A stretch of DNA of 64,000 nt from Prevotella melaninogenica (lineage in GTDB: Bacteria > Bacteroidota > Bacteroidia > Bacteroidales > Bacteroidaceae): positions 1,116,001 through 1,180,000 of the forward strand of contig NZ_AP018050.1 of NCBI RefSeq assembly GCF_003609775.1. The letters are read 5' to 3'. This document shows positions 17,521 through 26,222 of this stretch, in pieces (the stretch's first letter is position 1; each line of letters starts with the position of its first letter). The notes under the pieces are model-generated. The model was not told the DNA's origin and made no database searches. It saw only the letters and a list, made by a program, of their open reading frames with translations. The position numbers and the translations under genes were made by a program.

Positions 17521-19188
17521 ATGAAATCTGACATCGAAATTGCACGCTCATGTAACATGAAGCCAATTGAGGAAGTAGCAGCTACGGTGGGTATTCCAGC
17601 TGATGCTTTGGAGCATTATGGTAAGTATATGGCGAAAGTTCCTCTTTCGCTAATAAATGAAGAGCGAGTTGCTTGCAACCGCCTTATTCTTGTTAGTTCA
17701 ATCTCCCCTACCCGTGCTGGTATTGGTAAAACTACAGTTAGTATTGGCTTGTCAATGGCGTTAAACCGCATTGGTAAGCGTTCTGTTCTTGCCCTACGAG
17801 AGCCAAGTCTTGGTCCTTGCTTTGGAATGAAGGGCGGTGCTGCTGGTGGTGGATATGCTCAGGTTGTACCAATGGAGAAGATTAACCTCCACTTTACTGG
17901 TGACTTCCATGCTATTACGAGTGCACACAATATGATTGCAGCCTTGCTTGATAACTATATTTATCAGCATCGCAGTGAAGGCTTTACATTAAAACAAATT
18001 CTTTGGAAGCGTGTCTTGGACGTAAATGATCGTAGTCTTCGTAACATCGTTACAGGACTTGGAGCATCTACTGATGGCTTACCAACACAGTCTGGCTTTG
18101 ATATTACGCCAGCAAGTGAGATTATGGCTGCATTGTGTCTTGCCGACAGTGAGCAAGACCTCCGTCGTCGTATTGAGAATATGGTTTTGGGTATCACCTT
18201 TGACGACAAACCATTTAGAGTACGCGATCTTGGTGTAGCTGGTGCTATTACTGTTCTCTTAATGGATGCTATTAAGCCAAATCTTGTTCAGACACTTGAA
18301 GGAACACCAGCCTTTGTTCATGGTGGACCATTTGCGAATATCGCCCATGGCTGTAACAGTTTAGTTGCAACTAAGATGGCAATGTCACTGAGTGATTATG
18401 CTATTACTGAGGCTGGTTTCGGTGCAGACCTTGGTGCAGAGAAGTTCTTGGATATTAAGTGTCGTAAAGCAGAGATTCACCCTCGTGCCACTGTTCTCGT
18501 CTCAACTTTACGTGGTTTGAAGATGCATGGTGGTCTTGTTGATGGTGCATCACATGAGCAAGAGCGTCAAGCACTTGTAGAGGGCTTTGCTAATCTTGAC
18601 CGTCATGTTGAGAATATGCAACGCTTTGGACAGCCAGTGATTGTCACATTGAACCGATATGGTGATGATACAGAAGAGGAAATTGCACTTCTTGCTGACT
18701 ACTGTAAGAAGTTGGGTGTAGGCTTTGCAGAAAACAATGTGTTCTTGAAGGGCGGCGAAGGTGCTGAGGAATTGGCTCGACTTGTTGTTGAAACGATTGA
18801 TAAGCAGGGCGCTAACGAAATCAACATGACTTATGCCGATGAGGATAGTATTGAAGAGAAAGTAAACAAGGTAGCCAAGAATATCTATGGTGCTCGCTCT
18901 GTTATCCTTAAGAAGTCTGCTCAGAATAAACTTGCACGCATTAAATCATGGGGAATGGATAAGTTCCCTGTCTGCATTGCTAAGACACAGTTCTCATTCA
19001 GTGAGGACCCTAAGCAGGTGGGTGTAGCAAAGAATTTTGATATCACCATTCGTGACTTTGTTATCAATGGAGGTTCAGAGATGATTGTTGCTATTGCTGG
19101 TGAGATTATGCGTATGCCAGGTTTACCTAAGGTTCCTCAAGCTGAAAAGATTGATATTGTTCGTGGTCAGATAGAAGGTTTGGCTTAA
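17521..19188 (+). CDS. fhs: Formate-tetrahydrofolate ligase
   Basis: ATP-dependent formation of 10-formyl-tetrahydrofolate from formate, feeding purine and other one-carbon pathways in an anaerobe. The 555-aa length is typical. The P-loop region reads [16 protein letters not shown] (about 61-76; other members usually have TPxxxGEGKTT). The family block [18 protein letters not shown] follows near 97, then [14 protein letters not shown]. The C-terminal part contains [16 protein letters not shown] and [14 protein letters not shown]. It is a single gene with its own -7 element and a downstream hairpin. Confidence 0.97.
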   Translation: MKSDIEIARSCNMKPIEEVAATVGIPADALEHYGKYMAKVPLSLINEERVACNRLILVSSISPTRAGIGKTTVSIGLSMALNRIGKRSVLALREPSLGPCFGMKGGAAGGGYAQVVPMEKINLHFTGDFHAITSAHNMIAALLDNYIYQHRSEGFTLKQILWKRVLDVNDRSLRNIVTGLGASTDGLPTQSGFDITPASEIMAALCLADSEQDLRRRIENMVLGITFDDKPFRVRDLGVAGAITVLLMDAIKPNLVQTLEGTPAFVHGGPFANIAHGCNSLVATKMAMSLSDYAITEAGFGADLGAEKFLDIKCRKAEIHPRATVLVSTLRGLKMHGGLVDGASHEQERQALVEGFANLDRHVENMQRFGQPVIVTLNRYGDDTEEEIALLADYCKKLGVGFAENNVFLKGGEGAEELARLVVETIDKQGANEINMTYADEDSIEEKVNKVAKNIYGARSVILKKSAQNKLARIKSWGMDKFPVCIAKTQFSFSEDPKQVGVAKNFDITIRDFVINGGSEMIVAIAGEIMRMPGLPKVPQAEKIDIVRGQIEGLA

Positions 19189-19216
19189 CAAGTATCAATA
19201 GTTTCGATTAATTTAC

Positions 19217-19265
19217 AACTTGTCCAGTTTTATAGGAGCATCCTATACATCCTGGACAAGTTTCC
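19217..19265 (+). terminator. Terminator of fhs
   Basis: AACTTGTCCAG pairs with CTGGACAAGTT (11 bp), with an inner ATAGGA/TCCTAT stem. A short pyrimidine run follows. It starts 28 nt after the fhs stop codon. Confidence 0.75.
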
Positions 19266-19321
19266 TCTTGACACAAGATATTACTATTATCAGAAAAACT
19301 TAGGCTGTTGACGAAAACAAT

Positions 19322-19756
19322 ATGAAAAAAAAGACAATACTACTAATCTTCTTTTCTGTTATCCTTATTGGTGCAATTATTTGGTGTGTCAATGCACCTT
19401 ACCGTGAGGTAAATTTAAATGATAACTTACAGGCAATTCAGAAATCAGAAACTTGTATCTCTGTCCATGAATTATATAAGGATAAAGAATGGGATACGAT
19501 GATAGTTATCAAGCCTTATGATAATCATACTGCTTCTGATGAGAAAATAGATATGGGCTATGCTGGAGATAGAGATGCTATCCTTGATAATACTTTATTC
19601 GATAGTATTTGTACGCTTCTCTTTATAAAAGATAACAAGCTTGTTGCCTTTTCAAGCATTTATCGTAATGTAATCGATTTTAGTTCACTGGGTAAAACAA
19701 CCTATAACGGCACAGACAAAATTCGTATTATTAATAAAATTGCAACAGATTGCTGA
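19322..19756 (+). CDS. Unrecognised membrane-anchored protein
   Basis: 144 aa. Residues 1-24 form one hydrophobic segment after a lysine-rich start (MKKKTILLIFFSVILIGAII), consistent with an N-terminal membrane anchor or signal peptide and a periplasmic remainder. The rest contains ISVHELYKDKEWDTMIVIKPYD and ends in an odd ATDC. I do not recognise a family. The gene is convergent with the GH25 gene, only 18 nt away, and has no clear promoter. Low-GC, Ile/Lys/Asp-rich composition resembles the orphan proteins at 62-63.5 kb. Confidence 0.6.
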   Translation: MKKKTILLIFFSVILIGAIIWCVNAPYREVNLNDNLQAIQKSETCISVHELYKDKEWDTMIVIKPYDNHTASDEKIDMGYAGDRDAILDNTLFDSICTLLFIKDNKLVAFSSIYRNVIDFSSLGKTTYNGTDKIRIINKIATDC

Positions 19757-19774
19757 TTTAATCGGAACAATCTT

Positions 19775-20566
19775 TTATTTTGGCATCTTGAAATCATCTA
19801 CGGATACACCTTCACGTAGCTGGTCAATGTCTACGTATGTCCATATTCCACGCACTCTTCCACGCTTACTTGATTGCCATATATCATATTTTGTGTCAGG
19901 TAGTTGTGGAGGAAGATTATAGTTTGCAATGAACAATCGGTAACGGTTAAACTCGGGATAGAGGTTTAGATGATAATAAGCTTCATTAGTGTAAATCATT
20001 GGAGAATGTCCTGTTCGTTCCTTAATTAATCGGATAAATTCTGCAAGATTCTTTTGAATGATATCACGTCCCCAATTACGTGTTCCATCCTTTTCAACGT
20101 CAACAAGTAGTAATAGGTCTTGCTGACTAAGGTCAATATTAGCAAGAAAATTATCTACCTGACGCTCCATAGATGTACGATAAGTCAAGAAATGGTAAGA
20201 GCCTACTAATAAGCCTCTTTCTTTTGCTGCCTTAAAGTTCTTCTTATATAATGGATCAACGATAGAACTACCTTCTGTAGCTTTAATATAGACAAAACGT
20301 AGTTGTGGATTCTCTTCCACCAGCTCATCCCAATGTATCTTCCCTTGATGGCGTGAAATGTCAAGCCCATCAAAGTCTTTAGTGTATGGACCTTTGGTCA
20401 TATCACGATAAGGCCATTGATCGCTGGCTACAGAGCGAGGTCTGCGCCATGGTTTTAGGTCGATGATAAGAATAACTATTAGTACCGCTAAAGCAGCACA
20501 GACCCACCACCAAATACTGTATTTATTGCGCGTTTGCTTTTTGCGCCTACGTTTACGCTTTATCAT
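19775..20566 (-). CDS. GH25 lysozyme-like muramidase (second copy)
   Basis: A paralogue of the 8601-9314 gene. It has an arginine-rich cytoplasmic start (MIKRKRRRKKQTRNKY) followed by one membrane segment at about 17-40, so it is probably a signal-anchored enzyme facing the periplasm. GH25 motifs: FDGLDISRHQGKIHW, FVYIKATEG, GSYHFLTYRT and LLVDVEKDG with the D-x-E pair. The C-terminus keeps the family's YDIWQSSKRGRVRG and YVDIDQL. It has a full promoter at 20661-20692. An IS30 element has inserted just upstream of that promoter. Confidence 0.92.
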   Translation of the reverse strand: MIKRKRRRKKQTRNKYSIWWWVCAALAVLIVILIIDLKPWRRPRSVASDQWPYRDMTKGPYTKDFDGLDISRHQGKIHWDELVEENPQLRFVYIKATEGSSIVDPLYKKNFKAAKERGLLVGSYHFLTYRTSMERQVDNFLANIDLSQQDLLLLVDVEKDGTRNWGRDIIQKNLAEFIRLIKERTGHSPMIYTNEAYYHLNLYPEFNRYRLFIANYNLPPQLPDTKYDIWQSSKRGRVRGIWTYVDIDQLREGVSVDDFKMPK

Positions 20567-20660
20567 TTATTGTTTTAATTTATAGAGCCTGTATGGATTT
20601 ATTAAGCATATTAGCAGCGATAAGCCTAATAATATGCTTTCTAAAGACCTAAAATCATCA

Positions 20661-20692
20661 CAAAGGTAAACATTCTTTTTCAATGCCACAAA
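20661..20692 (-). promoter_or_regulatory. Promoter of the second GH25 gene
   Basis: On the minus strand, TTTG (20689-20692) and TACCTTTG (20661-20668) are 20 nt apart, a full consensus match. The predicted leader is about 90 nt. Confidence 0.75.
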
Positions 20693-20794
20693 TTGCTTGT
20701 ACCGCAAAAATAGCATGATTTCATCGACTTTTAGTAGTAAAAGTCTATTATTAGGCATTGCAAGTTCCAAAACGAAGTGCAATAAAAGAGTGTC

Positions 20795-20858
20795 CCTCTC
20801 CGAGAGATGCAGACGTTCTCGACGCGTAGCGAGAGGTTGTCTGCATCTCTCGGAGAGG
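20795..20858. repeat. 20-bp perfect inverted repeat next to the IS30 element
   Basis: CCTCTCCGAGAGATGCAGAC (20795-20814) is matched exactly by its reverse complement at 20839-20858. A further TCTCG/CGAGA stem lies inside the 24-nt loop. The region is GC-richer than its surroundings, has no T-run, and ends 9 bp before the IS left end. Confidence 0.8.
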
Positions 20859-20867
20859 AAAAAGAAA

Positions 20868-21890
20868 CAACCAGCAATACAAATAAAAAAGGAGACCGAA
20901 GTCTCCCAAAGATTAACTAACTTTGTATTGCAAATGTATCATCAATTAATCTCGGAGCAAAGGTCGCAAATTTTTGCCTTACTCCAAAAGAAAACAGCGA
21001 GAAAAGAAATTGCCGAGATCGTCGGTATTAGTCAGTCAACACTCTCACGTGAAATCAAACGCAACAGTACGCCTTCGGGAAAGTATATCTGGACGAAGGC
21101 GCATGATATGGCTATGCAGCGCAGAAAGAGCACGGTAACTAACGCCAAACTCTCCGACGAATTAGTTTGGAGAATTAAAGAATATATTATCAACGACCAG
21201 TGGTCTCCAAGACAAATATCAGGGTATCTGCGCATAAATGAGAGTATAGAGGTCTCCCACCAGTCCATCTATAACATTATCCACAATGACACAACAGGGA
21301 AGCTTGCAGAGCACACAAGGCATAAGATGAAATACAGGCATCGTCCCCAAGGCGGACATCTTCCAATAAAGGACAGGGTGAGTATCCATGAAAGAAGTAA
21401 GGAAGTTGACGGGAAGAGATTCGGAGATTTTGAGATGGACTTGATCGTCGATCCTGCCCAGCACGCCATACTCACAATAGTGGAGAAATCCACCAATATG
21501 TTGTTTATGCAGAAACTGCCATTTGGAAAAATGTCAAAGCCTCTGGTAAAGGTGGTTAGGAAACTACTGCTGCCATACAAAGACAGCCTGAAGACAATTA
21601 CAACAGATAACGGACCTGAATTTGCAGCACATAAGGACATCACAAAATACTTAGGAGTGCCCGTGTACTTCGCTGACCCATATTGTTCATGGCAAAAGGG
21701 AACTGTTGAGAATACAAACAAATTAATCAGGCAGTATATACCTAAAAAGGATTCGTTTGATAAATATACGGACAAGAGAATTATGTCCATACAAAAGAAA
21801 TTGAACGAAAGACCAAGAGAAAAATTAAACTTTTCTAATCCAAAGTGCGAGTTCTTTAAACACGTTTTGTAATTTTGCACTTGCTGGTTG
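20868..21890 (+). mobile_element. IS30-family insertion sequence, apparently complete
   Basis: About 1.02 kb. The ends carry a 10-bp perfect terminal inverted repeat (CAACCAGCAA at 20868-20877 and TTGCTGGTTG at 21881-21890) with weaker similarity continuing inward. It holds one intact transposase gene. A short hairpin (GGAGAC-CGAA-GTCTCC, 20891-20906) lies between the left end and the gene and could block read-through from outside. I could not find an obvious 2-3-bp target duplication directly abutting these ends, so the exact borders may differ by a few bases. Confidence 0.8.
20934..21872 (+). CDS. IS30-family transposase
   Basis: 312 aa from ATG 20934, a usual length for the family. The N-terminal helix-turn-helix is IAEIVGISQSTLSREIKRN (about 24-42). 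The DDE catalytic domain has all three acidic positions: FEMDLIVD, TTDNGPEFAAH and the Glu in QKGTVENTNKLIRQY. The C-terminus, RPREKLNFSNPKCEFFKHVL, is the usual IS30 ending. The frame is open upstream to 20697, but that part crosses the IS left end and the inverted repeat. A -7-like TAACTTTG at 20918-20925 precedes the start by only 8 nt. Confidence 0.93.
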   Translation: MYHQLISEQRSQIFALLQKKTARKEIAEIVGISQSTLSREIKRNSTPSGKYIWTKAHDMAMQRRKSTVTNAKLSDELVWRIKEYIINDQWSPRQISGYLRINESIEVSHQSIYNIIHNDTTGKLAEHTRHKMKYRHRPQGGHLPIKDRVSIHERSKEVDGKRFGDFEMDLIVDPAQHAILTIVEKSTNMLFMQKLPFGKMSKPLVKVVRKLLLPYKDSLKTITTDNGPEFAAHKDITKYLGVPVYFADPYCSWQKGTVENTNKLIRQYIPKKDSFDKYTDKRIMSIQKKLNERPREKLNFSNPKCEFFKHVL

Positions 21891-21944
21891 ACTCTGCGCA
21901 TAGTAATTGTTCATTCCCAACTTTATATATTAAATGTTAAAGTG

Positions 21945-21975
21945 TTGTATATCAGGAATATTTTTTGTAACTTTG
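21945..21975 (+). promoter_or_regulatory. Promoter of the lysozyme-fold gene
   Basis: TTG (21945-21947) and TAACTTTG (21968-21975) are separated by 20 nt, a full consensus match. It predicts a leader of about 100 nt. Confidence 0.75.
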
Positions 21976-21995
21976 CAGCGTTAATATGAAACTGA

Positions 21996-22060
21996 GGCGT
22001 GGTGATAACTCATTCTCACATAAGAACACGCCGTAGAGAGTAGCTCTTTTGACCTACTCT
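21996..22060 (+). promoter_or_regulatory. Structured leader with two hairpins
   Basis: GGCGTG (21996-22001) pairs with CACGCC (22027-22032), and AGAGTAG (22037-22043) pairs with CTACTCT (22054-22060). Both lie in the predicted leader, before ATG 22084. I do not recognise a known riboswitch class. Confidence 0.4.
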
Positions 22061-22083
22061 TCCAAGGTTTCGGAAATTTTTTA

Positions 22084-22503
22084 ATGATGAGAATTTTAAA
22101 AGTAGTAAGTATTTGTTTCTTAATGATTTTTGCTTCACATGTTGAAGTGTCTGCCAAAAATGATGGCTTTGATTGGGAACCAGTAATGAATGCAATCATT
22201 CAGATTGAAAGCAAGGGTAATCCTGCAGCCGTAAATGGTCCTTATGTTGGTGTACTTCAGATTTCTCCTATTTTGGTAAAGGAGTGCAACAACATTCTTA
22301 AAAGTACTGGTAGCAGTAAGCGTTATTCACTTTCAGATCGTTTCAATGCTACAAAGTCAAAGGAAATGTTTGTGATTATCCAGAGTTTCCACAATCCATT
22401 GAACAGTGTCGAGAAAGCCATCCGTTTATGGAGTGGTGGTATTCGATACAATGTTGCAAAGACACAAGCTTACTTTCGCAAAGTAATGCGTCACATAAAC
22501 TAA
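22084..22503 (+). CDS. Small exported lysozyme-fold (transglycosylase-like) protein
   Basis: 139 aa. A signal peptide covers about 1-25 (MMRILKVVSICFLMIFASH, then VSAKN). The mature part carries a pattern of the lysozyme/SLT superfamily: NAIIQIESKGNPAAVNGPY with a candidate catalytic Glu, GVLQISPILV and a C-terminal AIRLWSGGIRYNV. These match the E, GxxQI and A-x-x-x-W-x-GG landmarks of lytic transglycosylases. The length is at the low end for such a fold. It stands alone, with its own promoter, structured leader and terminator. ATG 22087 is an alternative start. Confidence 0.8.
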   Translation: MMRILKVVSICFLMIFASHVEVSAKNDGFDWEPVMNAIIQIESKGNPAAVNGPYVGVLQISPILVKECNNILKSTGSSKRYSLSDRFNATKSKEMFVIIQSFHNPLNSVEKAIRLWSGGIRYNVAKTQAYFRKVMRHIN

Positions 22504-22537
22504 TAAGTGCAACAATTATTTAAGAATCCTCTTATTT

Positions 22538-22584
22538 AAAAGTCCGGCTATCCCTTCCTTTGGAACAGATAACCGGACTTTTCC
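22538..22584 (+). terminator. Terminator of the lysozyme-fold gene
   Basis: AAAAGTCCGG pairs with CCGGACTTTT, and TATC/GATA pairs inside. A pyrimidine-rich run follows. It lies 35 nt after the stop codon. Confidence 0.8.
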
Positions 22585-22680
22585 TTTTATATCTCTTTCT
22601 TTTTTCTTAATTTTGCAGTAAGAATAAATAAGATTAATACTTAGTATTCTGATGGTTGGATATGTTATTCAAGTGTTTAT

Positions 22681-23361
22681 ATGAAGAAAAAACTATTATT
22701 TTGCCTCTTTCTTTCAGTTACTATCCTATCAATACACGCTCAGAACGTTACGTATTGCGGCTCAAAACACTATAATATTAAAGTGAATCAATTTAAGCAA
22801 GAGGGTTCTTTGCCAGATAATGCTATTGTCATGTTGGGCGATAGTCATTCTGAATATGGAAAAGACTGGAATCGCTTCTTTCCTAATGCAAGAAGGATTA
22901 TTAATAGAGGGATTATTGGAGATGATAGTCGAGGAATTTCTAATCGATTAAATCAGATTTTGCCTTATAAACCAAGTAAAATATTCTTTGAGTGTGGAAC
23001 TAATGATTTAAGCCATGGATGGACGGTTGAGCGCACTTTTCAGGGCGTTATTAACGTCATTGAGTCAATTCGTCAAACGTGTCCACAAACTAAACTTTAT
23101 GTTCAAAGTCTTTTACCCTTAAATGAAAAAGTTGGTGTTTGGAAACTACTTAAAGGTAAGGATGATATGATTATTCAGTTAAATGAAAAGTTGAAGAATT
23201 ATTGTAGTGCTAATAAGCTTGTATTTATAGACTTATATACCCCCCTTTTAGGTGCTAACGCTAATGAAATGCACCCTGATTATTGTCGTGATGGACTTCA
23301 TCTTACGAATAAAGGTTATGAGGTTTGGGCAAATATTATTCGTTCTTATATCAATGAATAA
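22681..23361 (+). CDS. Exported SGNH/GDSL-family esterase
   Basis: 226 aa. A signal peptide covers about 1-21 (KLLFCLFLSVTILSIHAQ). The SGNH blocks are visible in order: block I MLGDSHSEYG with the nucleophilic Ser, block II NRGIIGDDSRG, block III FECGTNDLSHG and block V DGLHLTNKGYEVW with the catalytic Asp and His. The closest recognisable type is the PAF-acetylhydrolase/acetylxylan-esterase-like group that removes acyl groups from glycans. The substrate is not evident. A -7-like TAATTTTG lies at 22608-22615, 65 nt before the start. Confidence 0.88.
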   Translation: MKKKLLFCLFLSVTILSIHAQNVTYCGSKHYNIKVNQFKQEGSLPDNAIVMLGDSHSEYGKDWNRFFPNARRIINRGIIGDDSRGISNRLNQILPYKPSKIFFECGTNDLSHGWTVERTFQGVINVIESIRQTCPQTKLYVQSLLPLNEKVGVWKLLKGKDDMIIQLNEKLKNYCSANKLVFIDLYTPLLGANANEMHPDYCRDGLHLTNKGYEVWANIIRSYINE

Positions 23362-23487
23362 TGTTAGTGTATATTTTTTGAGGTTTACAGTTTGATGAGG
23401 ATAAAGCTAAATATAGATGTTAAGTAGCTATATACTTGTTCTTCGATAATATCTTAGTTTGTAAAATAAAATCACATTTTGTAAACT

Positions 23488-23633
23488 GAAAGATACTCCT
23501 TTGGCTTTCAATTAACGCCCAATTAGCTTCCGAAAGATGCCCTTTTGCAATGTTACTAACGCCCTTTTGAAGTCCAACTAAGCACCTTTTAAAATGGTTT
23601 TTTACAACTACTTGATAATCGGTTAGTTACAAT
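23488..23633 (-). repeat. Dispersed 3'-end repeat R1, copy 3
   Basis: Minus orientation. The reverse complement reads TTGTAACTAACCGATTATC at one end. The core has 22-nt units beginning GGTGCTTAGT, GGGCGTTAGT, GGGCATCTTT, GGGCGTTAAT and a partial GAGTATCTTT. It lies between the convergent SGNH gene and dnaB. Positions 23362-23487 show nothing else. Confidence 0.8.
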
Positions 23634-23638
23634 GATAA

Positions 23639-23688
23639 AAAAATAACGACTATTTTGACCTTAAATAGATTCGATAGTCGTTATTTTT
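23639..23688 (-). terminator. Terminator of dnaB
   Basis: A perfect 15-bp stem (AAAAATAACGACTAT with ATAGTCGTTATTTTT) around a 20-nt loop. Read on the minus strand it ends in a T-run, 52 nt beyond the dnaB stop codon. Confidence 0.85.
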
Positions 23689-23740
23689 GTAATAAATTTT
23701 TATAGACTTTATATGTCTTGAAATGATTCTCTTATGTCGT

Positions 23741-25261
23741 TTAGAAAGGTGCTCTCATATCTCCTGTTGGATATGGTGGAATAGGTTCCTCGTTCATCTT
23801 ACTACCAATAATCTCACCGCCCAGTGGGTCGTCAGGTATTGGTACAGCCATGTCAACATCTTCAGGGTTAGCAAAGCGAGTGTATTCGCCACGGAAGTTG
23901 AGTAGCACGTCACCTGTTGCACCCTTACGGTGCTTAGCAATAATAATCTGAGCCATACCGTGAAGGTCGTTGCCATGATCATCTTGTAGGATGTGGTAAT
24001 ACTCTGGACGATGCACAAAAAGTACCATATCGGCATCCTGCTCAATGGCACCAGACTCACGCAAGTCACTTAGCTGTGGACGTTTACCCTCACGTGGGTC
24101 ACGCTGTTCAACCGCACGGCTTAACTGTGATAGTGCCAATATCGGAATGTTCAGCTCTTTTGCAAGTCCTTTTAATGAGCGGCTAATCGTAGAAACCTCT
24201 TCCTGACGGCTGCTGAAGCGCATACCATTCGCATTCATCAACTGCAAGTAGTCAATCATGAGAACTTCTATATTGTGTTCACGTACCAATCGGCGCGCTT
24301 TTGTTCGAAGTTCGAAAATTGAAAGTCCAGGTGTGTCATCAACATAGATAGGCGCACCCTGCATCTTTCGTATGTTAGAATCGAAACGCTCCCACTCGTC
24401 AGGGGTTAGCTGACCATTGAGAATCTTATTACCCGGTACAGAACATACGTTTGAAATTAGACGGTTGACAAGCTGTACGTTGTTCATCTCAAGAGAGAAG
24501 AAAGCTATAGGTTTACGATAGTCAACGGCTATGTTTTTAGCAATACTAAGCGCAAATGAGGTCTTACCCATGGCTGGACGTCCAGCAATAATAATCAAGT
24601 CGGATGCCTGCCAACCTGCTGTAATCTTATCTAAGTCATGGAAGCCACTTGGTACACCAGTTAAACTACCTTTGTTGTTTGCAGCCTTGAGGAGCAGTTG
24701 ATGAGCCTGCTCAACGACAGTATCAATTTGCACATAGTCTTGTAGCATATTTTTCTGAGAAATTTCAAACAAAGTTCCCTCAGCTTTTTGCATCAACTCA
24801 TCAACATCGACGGTTTCATCGAAGGCATCAGTCTCAATCATTGAGGCAAATTGAATAAGTTGGCGTGCTAAGTATTTCTGTGCAAGAATATGTGCATGAT
24901 AGGTGATATTCGCAGAAGAAGCAACCTTGGAACTAAGCTCCACGACATAAGCAGGCCCACCTATATCTTCAAGTGTGCCCTTATGACGGAGTTCCTCAAC
25001 CACAGTCATGATGTCTACAGGTCTCTCCTTTAGGTTCAATGATTGTATAGCTTCGTAAATTTTCTCGTGGCGAGAATCATAGAATGTTTCTGGTTTAATG
25101 ATTTCAGAAACAACTGTGAAGGCGTCGCTATCAATCATAAGTGCACCTAAAACAACTTTTTCAATGTCAATTGCCTGTGGCTGGAGGTGACCGAATGTCG
25201 TGTCAATAGGAGCCTGCTTGGTCCTACGACTACTTTTATTGTTATTACTTCTTTCTGGCAT
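23741..25261 (-). CDS. dnaB: Replicative DNA helicase DnaB
   Basis: The hexameric helicase that unwinds DNA at the replication fork. The N-terminal domain spans about 25-130 (QAIDIEKVVLGALMID). The RecA-like motor spans about 200-470: Walker A GRPAMGKT at 227-234, the Walker B region IEVLMIDYLQLM near 315, and LRESGAIEQDADMVLFVHRP near 400. At 506 aa it is slightly longer than the E. coli protein (471 aa), with a basic N-terminal leader (MPERSNNNKSSRRTKQ) and a Pro-rich tail. The only -7-like element found lies 7 nt before the ATG, so the transcript may be leaderless. No intein is seen. Confidence 0.97.
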   Translation of the reverse strand: MPERSNNNKSSRRTKQAPIDTTFGHLQPQAIDIEKVVLGALMIDSDAFTVVSEIIKPETFYDSRHEKIYEAIQSLNLKERPVDIMTVVEELRHKGTLEDIGGPAYVVELSSKVASSANITYHAHILAQKYLARQLIQFASMIETDAFDETVDVDELMQKAEGTLFEISQKNMLQDYVQIDTVVEQAHQLLLKAANNKGSLTGVPSGFHDLDKITAGWQASDLIIIAGRPAMGKTSFALSIAKNIAVDYRKPIAFFSLEMNNVQLVNRLISNVCSVPGNKILNGQLTPDEWERFDSNIRKMQGAPIYVDDTPGLSIFELRTKARRLVREHNIEVLMIDYLQLMNANGMRFSSRQEEVSTISRSLKGLAKELNIPILALSQLSRAVEQRDPREGKRPQLSDLRESGAIEQDADMVLFVHRPEYYHILQDDHGNDLHGMAQIIIAKHRKGATGDVLLNFRGEYTRFANPEDVDMAVPIPDDPLGGEIIGSKMNEEPIPPYPTGDMRAPF

Positions 25262-25268
25262 ACGCTGG

Positions 25269-25276
25269 CAAAATTA
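25269..25276 (-). promoter_or_regulatory. -7-like element abutting the dnaB start codon
   Basis: TAATTTTG on the minus strand ends 7 nt before the A of the dnaB ATG (25261). If used, transcription would start at or next to the start codon. A -33 element at ideal spacing is absent. Confidence 0.4.
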
Positions 25277-25319
25277 CAAAAAATATTCCATTTCTAACAT
25301 CAATCTTATAAGCTTTTAT

Positions 25320-25327
25320 TATCTTTG
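25320..25327 (+). promoter_or_regulatory. -7 element of ispE
   Basis: TATCTTTG lies 33 nt before ATG 25361 in the divergent dnaB/ispE spacer. The -33 match is weak. Confidence 0.5.
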
Positions 25328-25360
25328 CAGAAAAGAATCTTTAAATTATAATTTTAGACT

Positions 25361-26200
25361 ATGATTACTTTTCCTTGCTGCAAAATCAACCTCGGTTTAA
25401 ATATTGTTGCAAAGCGTCCTGATGGTTATCATGACCTTGAAACTGTCTTTTATCCAGTGCCTTTATGTGATGCTTTAGAAATAAAGAAGATGGATGAGGA
25501 GTTTCCCTCTCCTACTCCTATTGATTTAAAAGTGACAGGCAATGTCGTGGAATGTGATGAGAGCAAGAACTTAGTTGTAAAGGCTTATCATCTTCTTGCA
25601 CAAGATTATAACCTTCCTCGTGTTCATGCTCATCTTGTTAAGCGTATTCCTATGCAAGCAGGACTTGGCGGTGGCTCTGCTGATGCCGCTTATATGATTC
25701 GGTTGCTTGATGAGCGTTTTCGTTTGAATATGGGGAATGCTGAGATGGAACGTTACGCAGCTAAATTGGGTGCTGACTGTGCGTTCTTTATTCGTTCTGA
25801 AATTGCTTATGCAACGGGAATTGGTGATGTGCTTGCACCTGCGGATAATGAGGATAATAATTTAGAAGGTTATTATCTTGCTTTGGTAAAACCTGATGTT
25901 GCTGTCTCAACAGCAGAAGCATACGCAGGTGTGACGCCTAAGAAGCCAGTGAAAAGCTGTCGTGATATTGTTCGTCAACCGATTGATACATGGCGTTCTG
26001 AATTGACAAATGATTTTGAGGCATCTATTTTTGCAAAACATCCTATATTGGCTGATGTTAAGGAAAAACTATATGAGAATGGTGCTCTGTATGCACAGAT
26101 GTCTGGTAGTGGTAGTACTATTTTTGGTATCTTTGGACAGAAACCAACAAACATAAAGGAACTCTTCCCAGATATGTTCACATATTGTGTCAGACTCTAA
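25361..26200 (+). CDS. ispE: 4-diphosphocytidyl-2-C-methyl-D-erythritol kinase
   Basis: A GHMP-family kinase of the non-mevalonate (MEP) isoprenoid pathway, phosphorylating CDP-methylerythritol in the cytoplasm. The N-terminal FPCCKINLGLNIVAKRPDGYH contains the substrate-binding Lys. The ATP-binding glycine-rich loop is MQAGLGGGSADAAYM (about 97-111). The C-terminal GHMP motif YAQMSGSGSTIFGIF is near 255. Its 279 aa is a normal length. It is the first gene of a run with addA 19-22 nt downstream, although the functions are unrelated. Confidence 0.95.
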   Translation: MITFPCCKINLGLNIVAKRPDGYHDLETVFYPVPLCDALEIKKMDEEFPSPTPIDLKVTGNVVECDESKNLVVKAYHLLAQDYNLPRVHAHLVKRIPMQAGLGGGSADAAYMIRLLDERFRLNMGNAEMERYAAKLGADCAFFIRSEIAYATGIGDVLAPADNEDNNLEGYYLALVKPDVAVSTAEAYAGVTPKKPVKSCRDIVRQPIDTWRSELTNDFEASIFAKHPILADVKEKLYENGALYAQMSGSGSTIFGIFGQKPTNIKELFPDMFTYCVRL

Positions 26201-26222
26201 CATCAATCTTTACTCATTCATG

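Noticed and set aside
20567..20782. A 71-aa minus-strand frame upstream of the second GH25 gene
   Set aside because: It contains the GH25 promoter and does not resemble any protein.
25262..25360. Replication origin near dnaB
   Set aside because: The spacer is only 99 bp, with no dnaA gene and no DnaA-box cluster. dnaB is often far from oriC in Bacteroidota.
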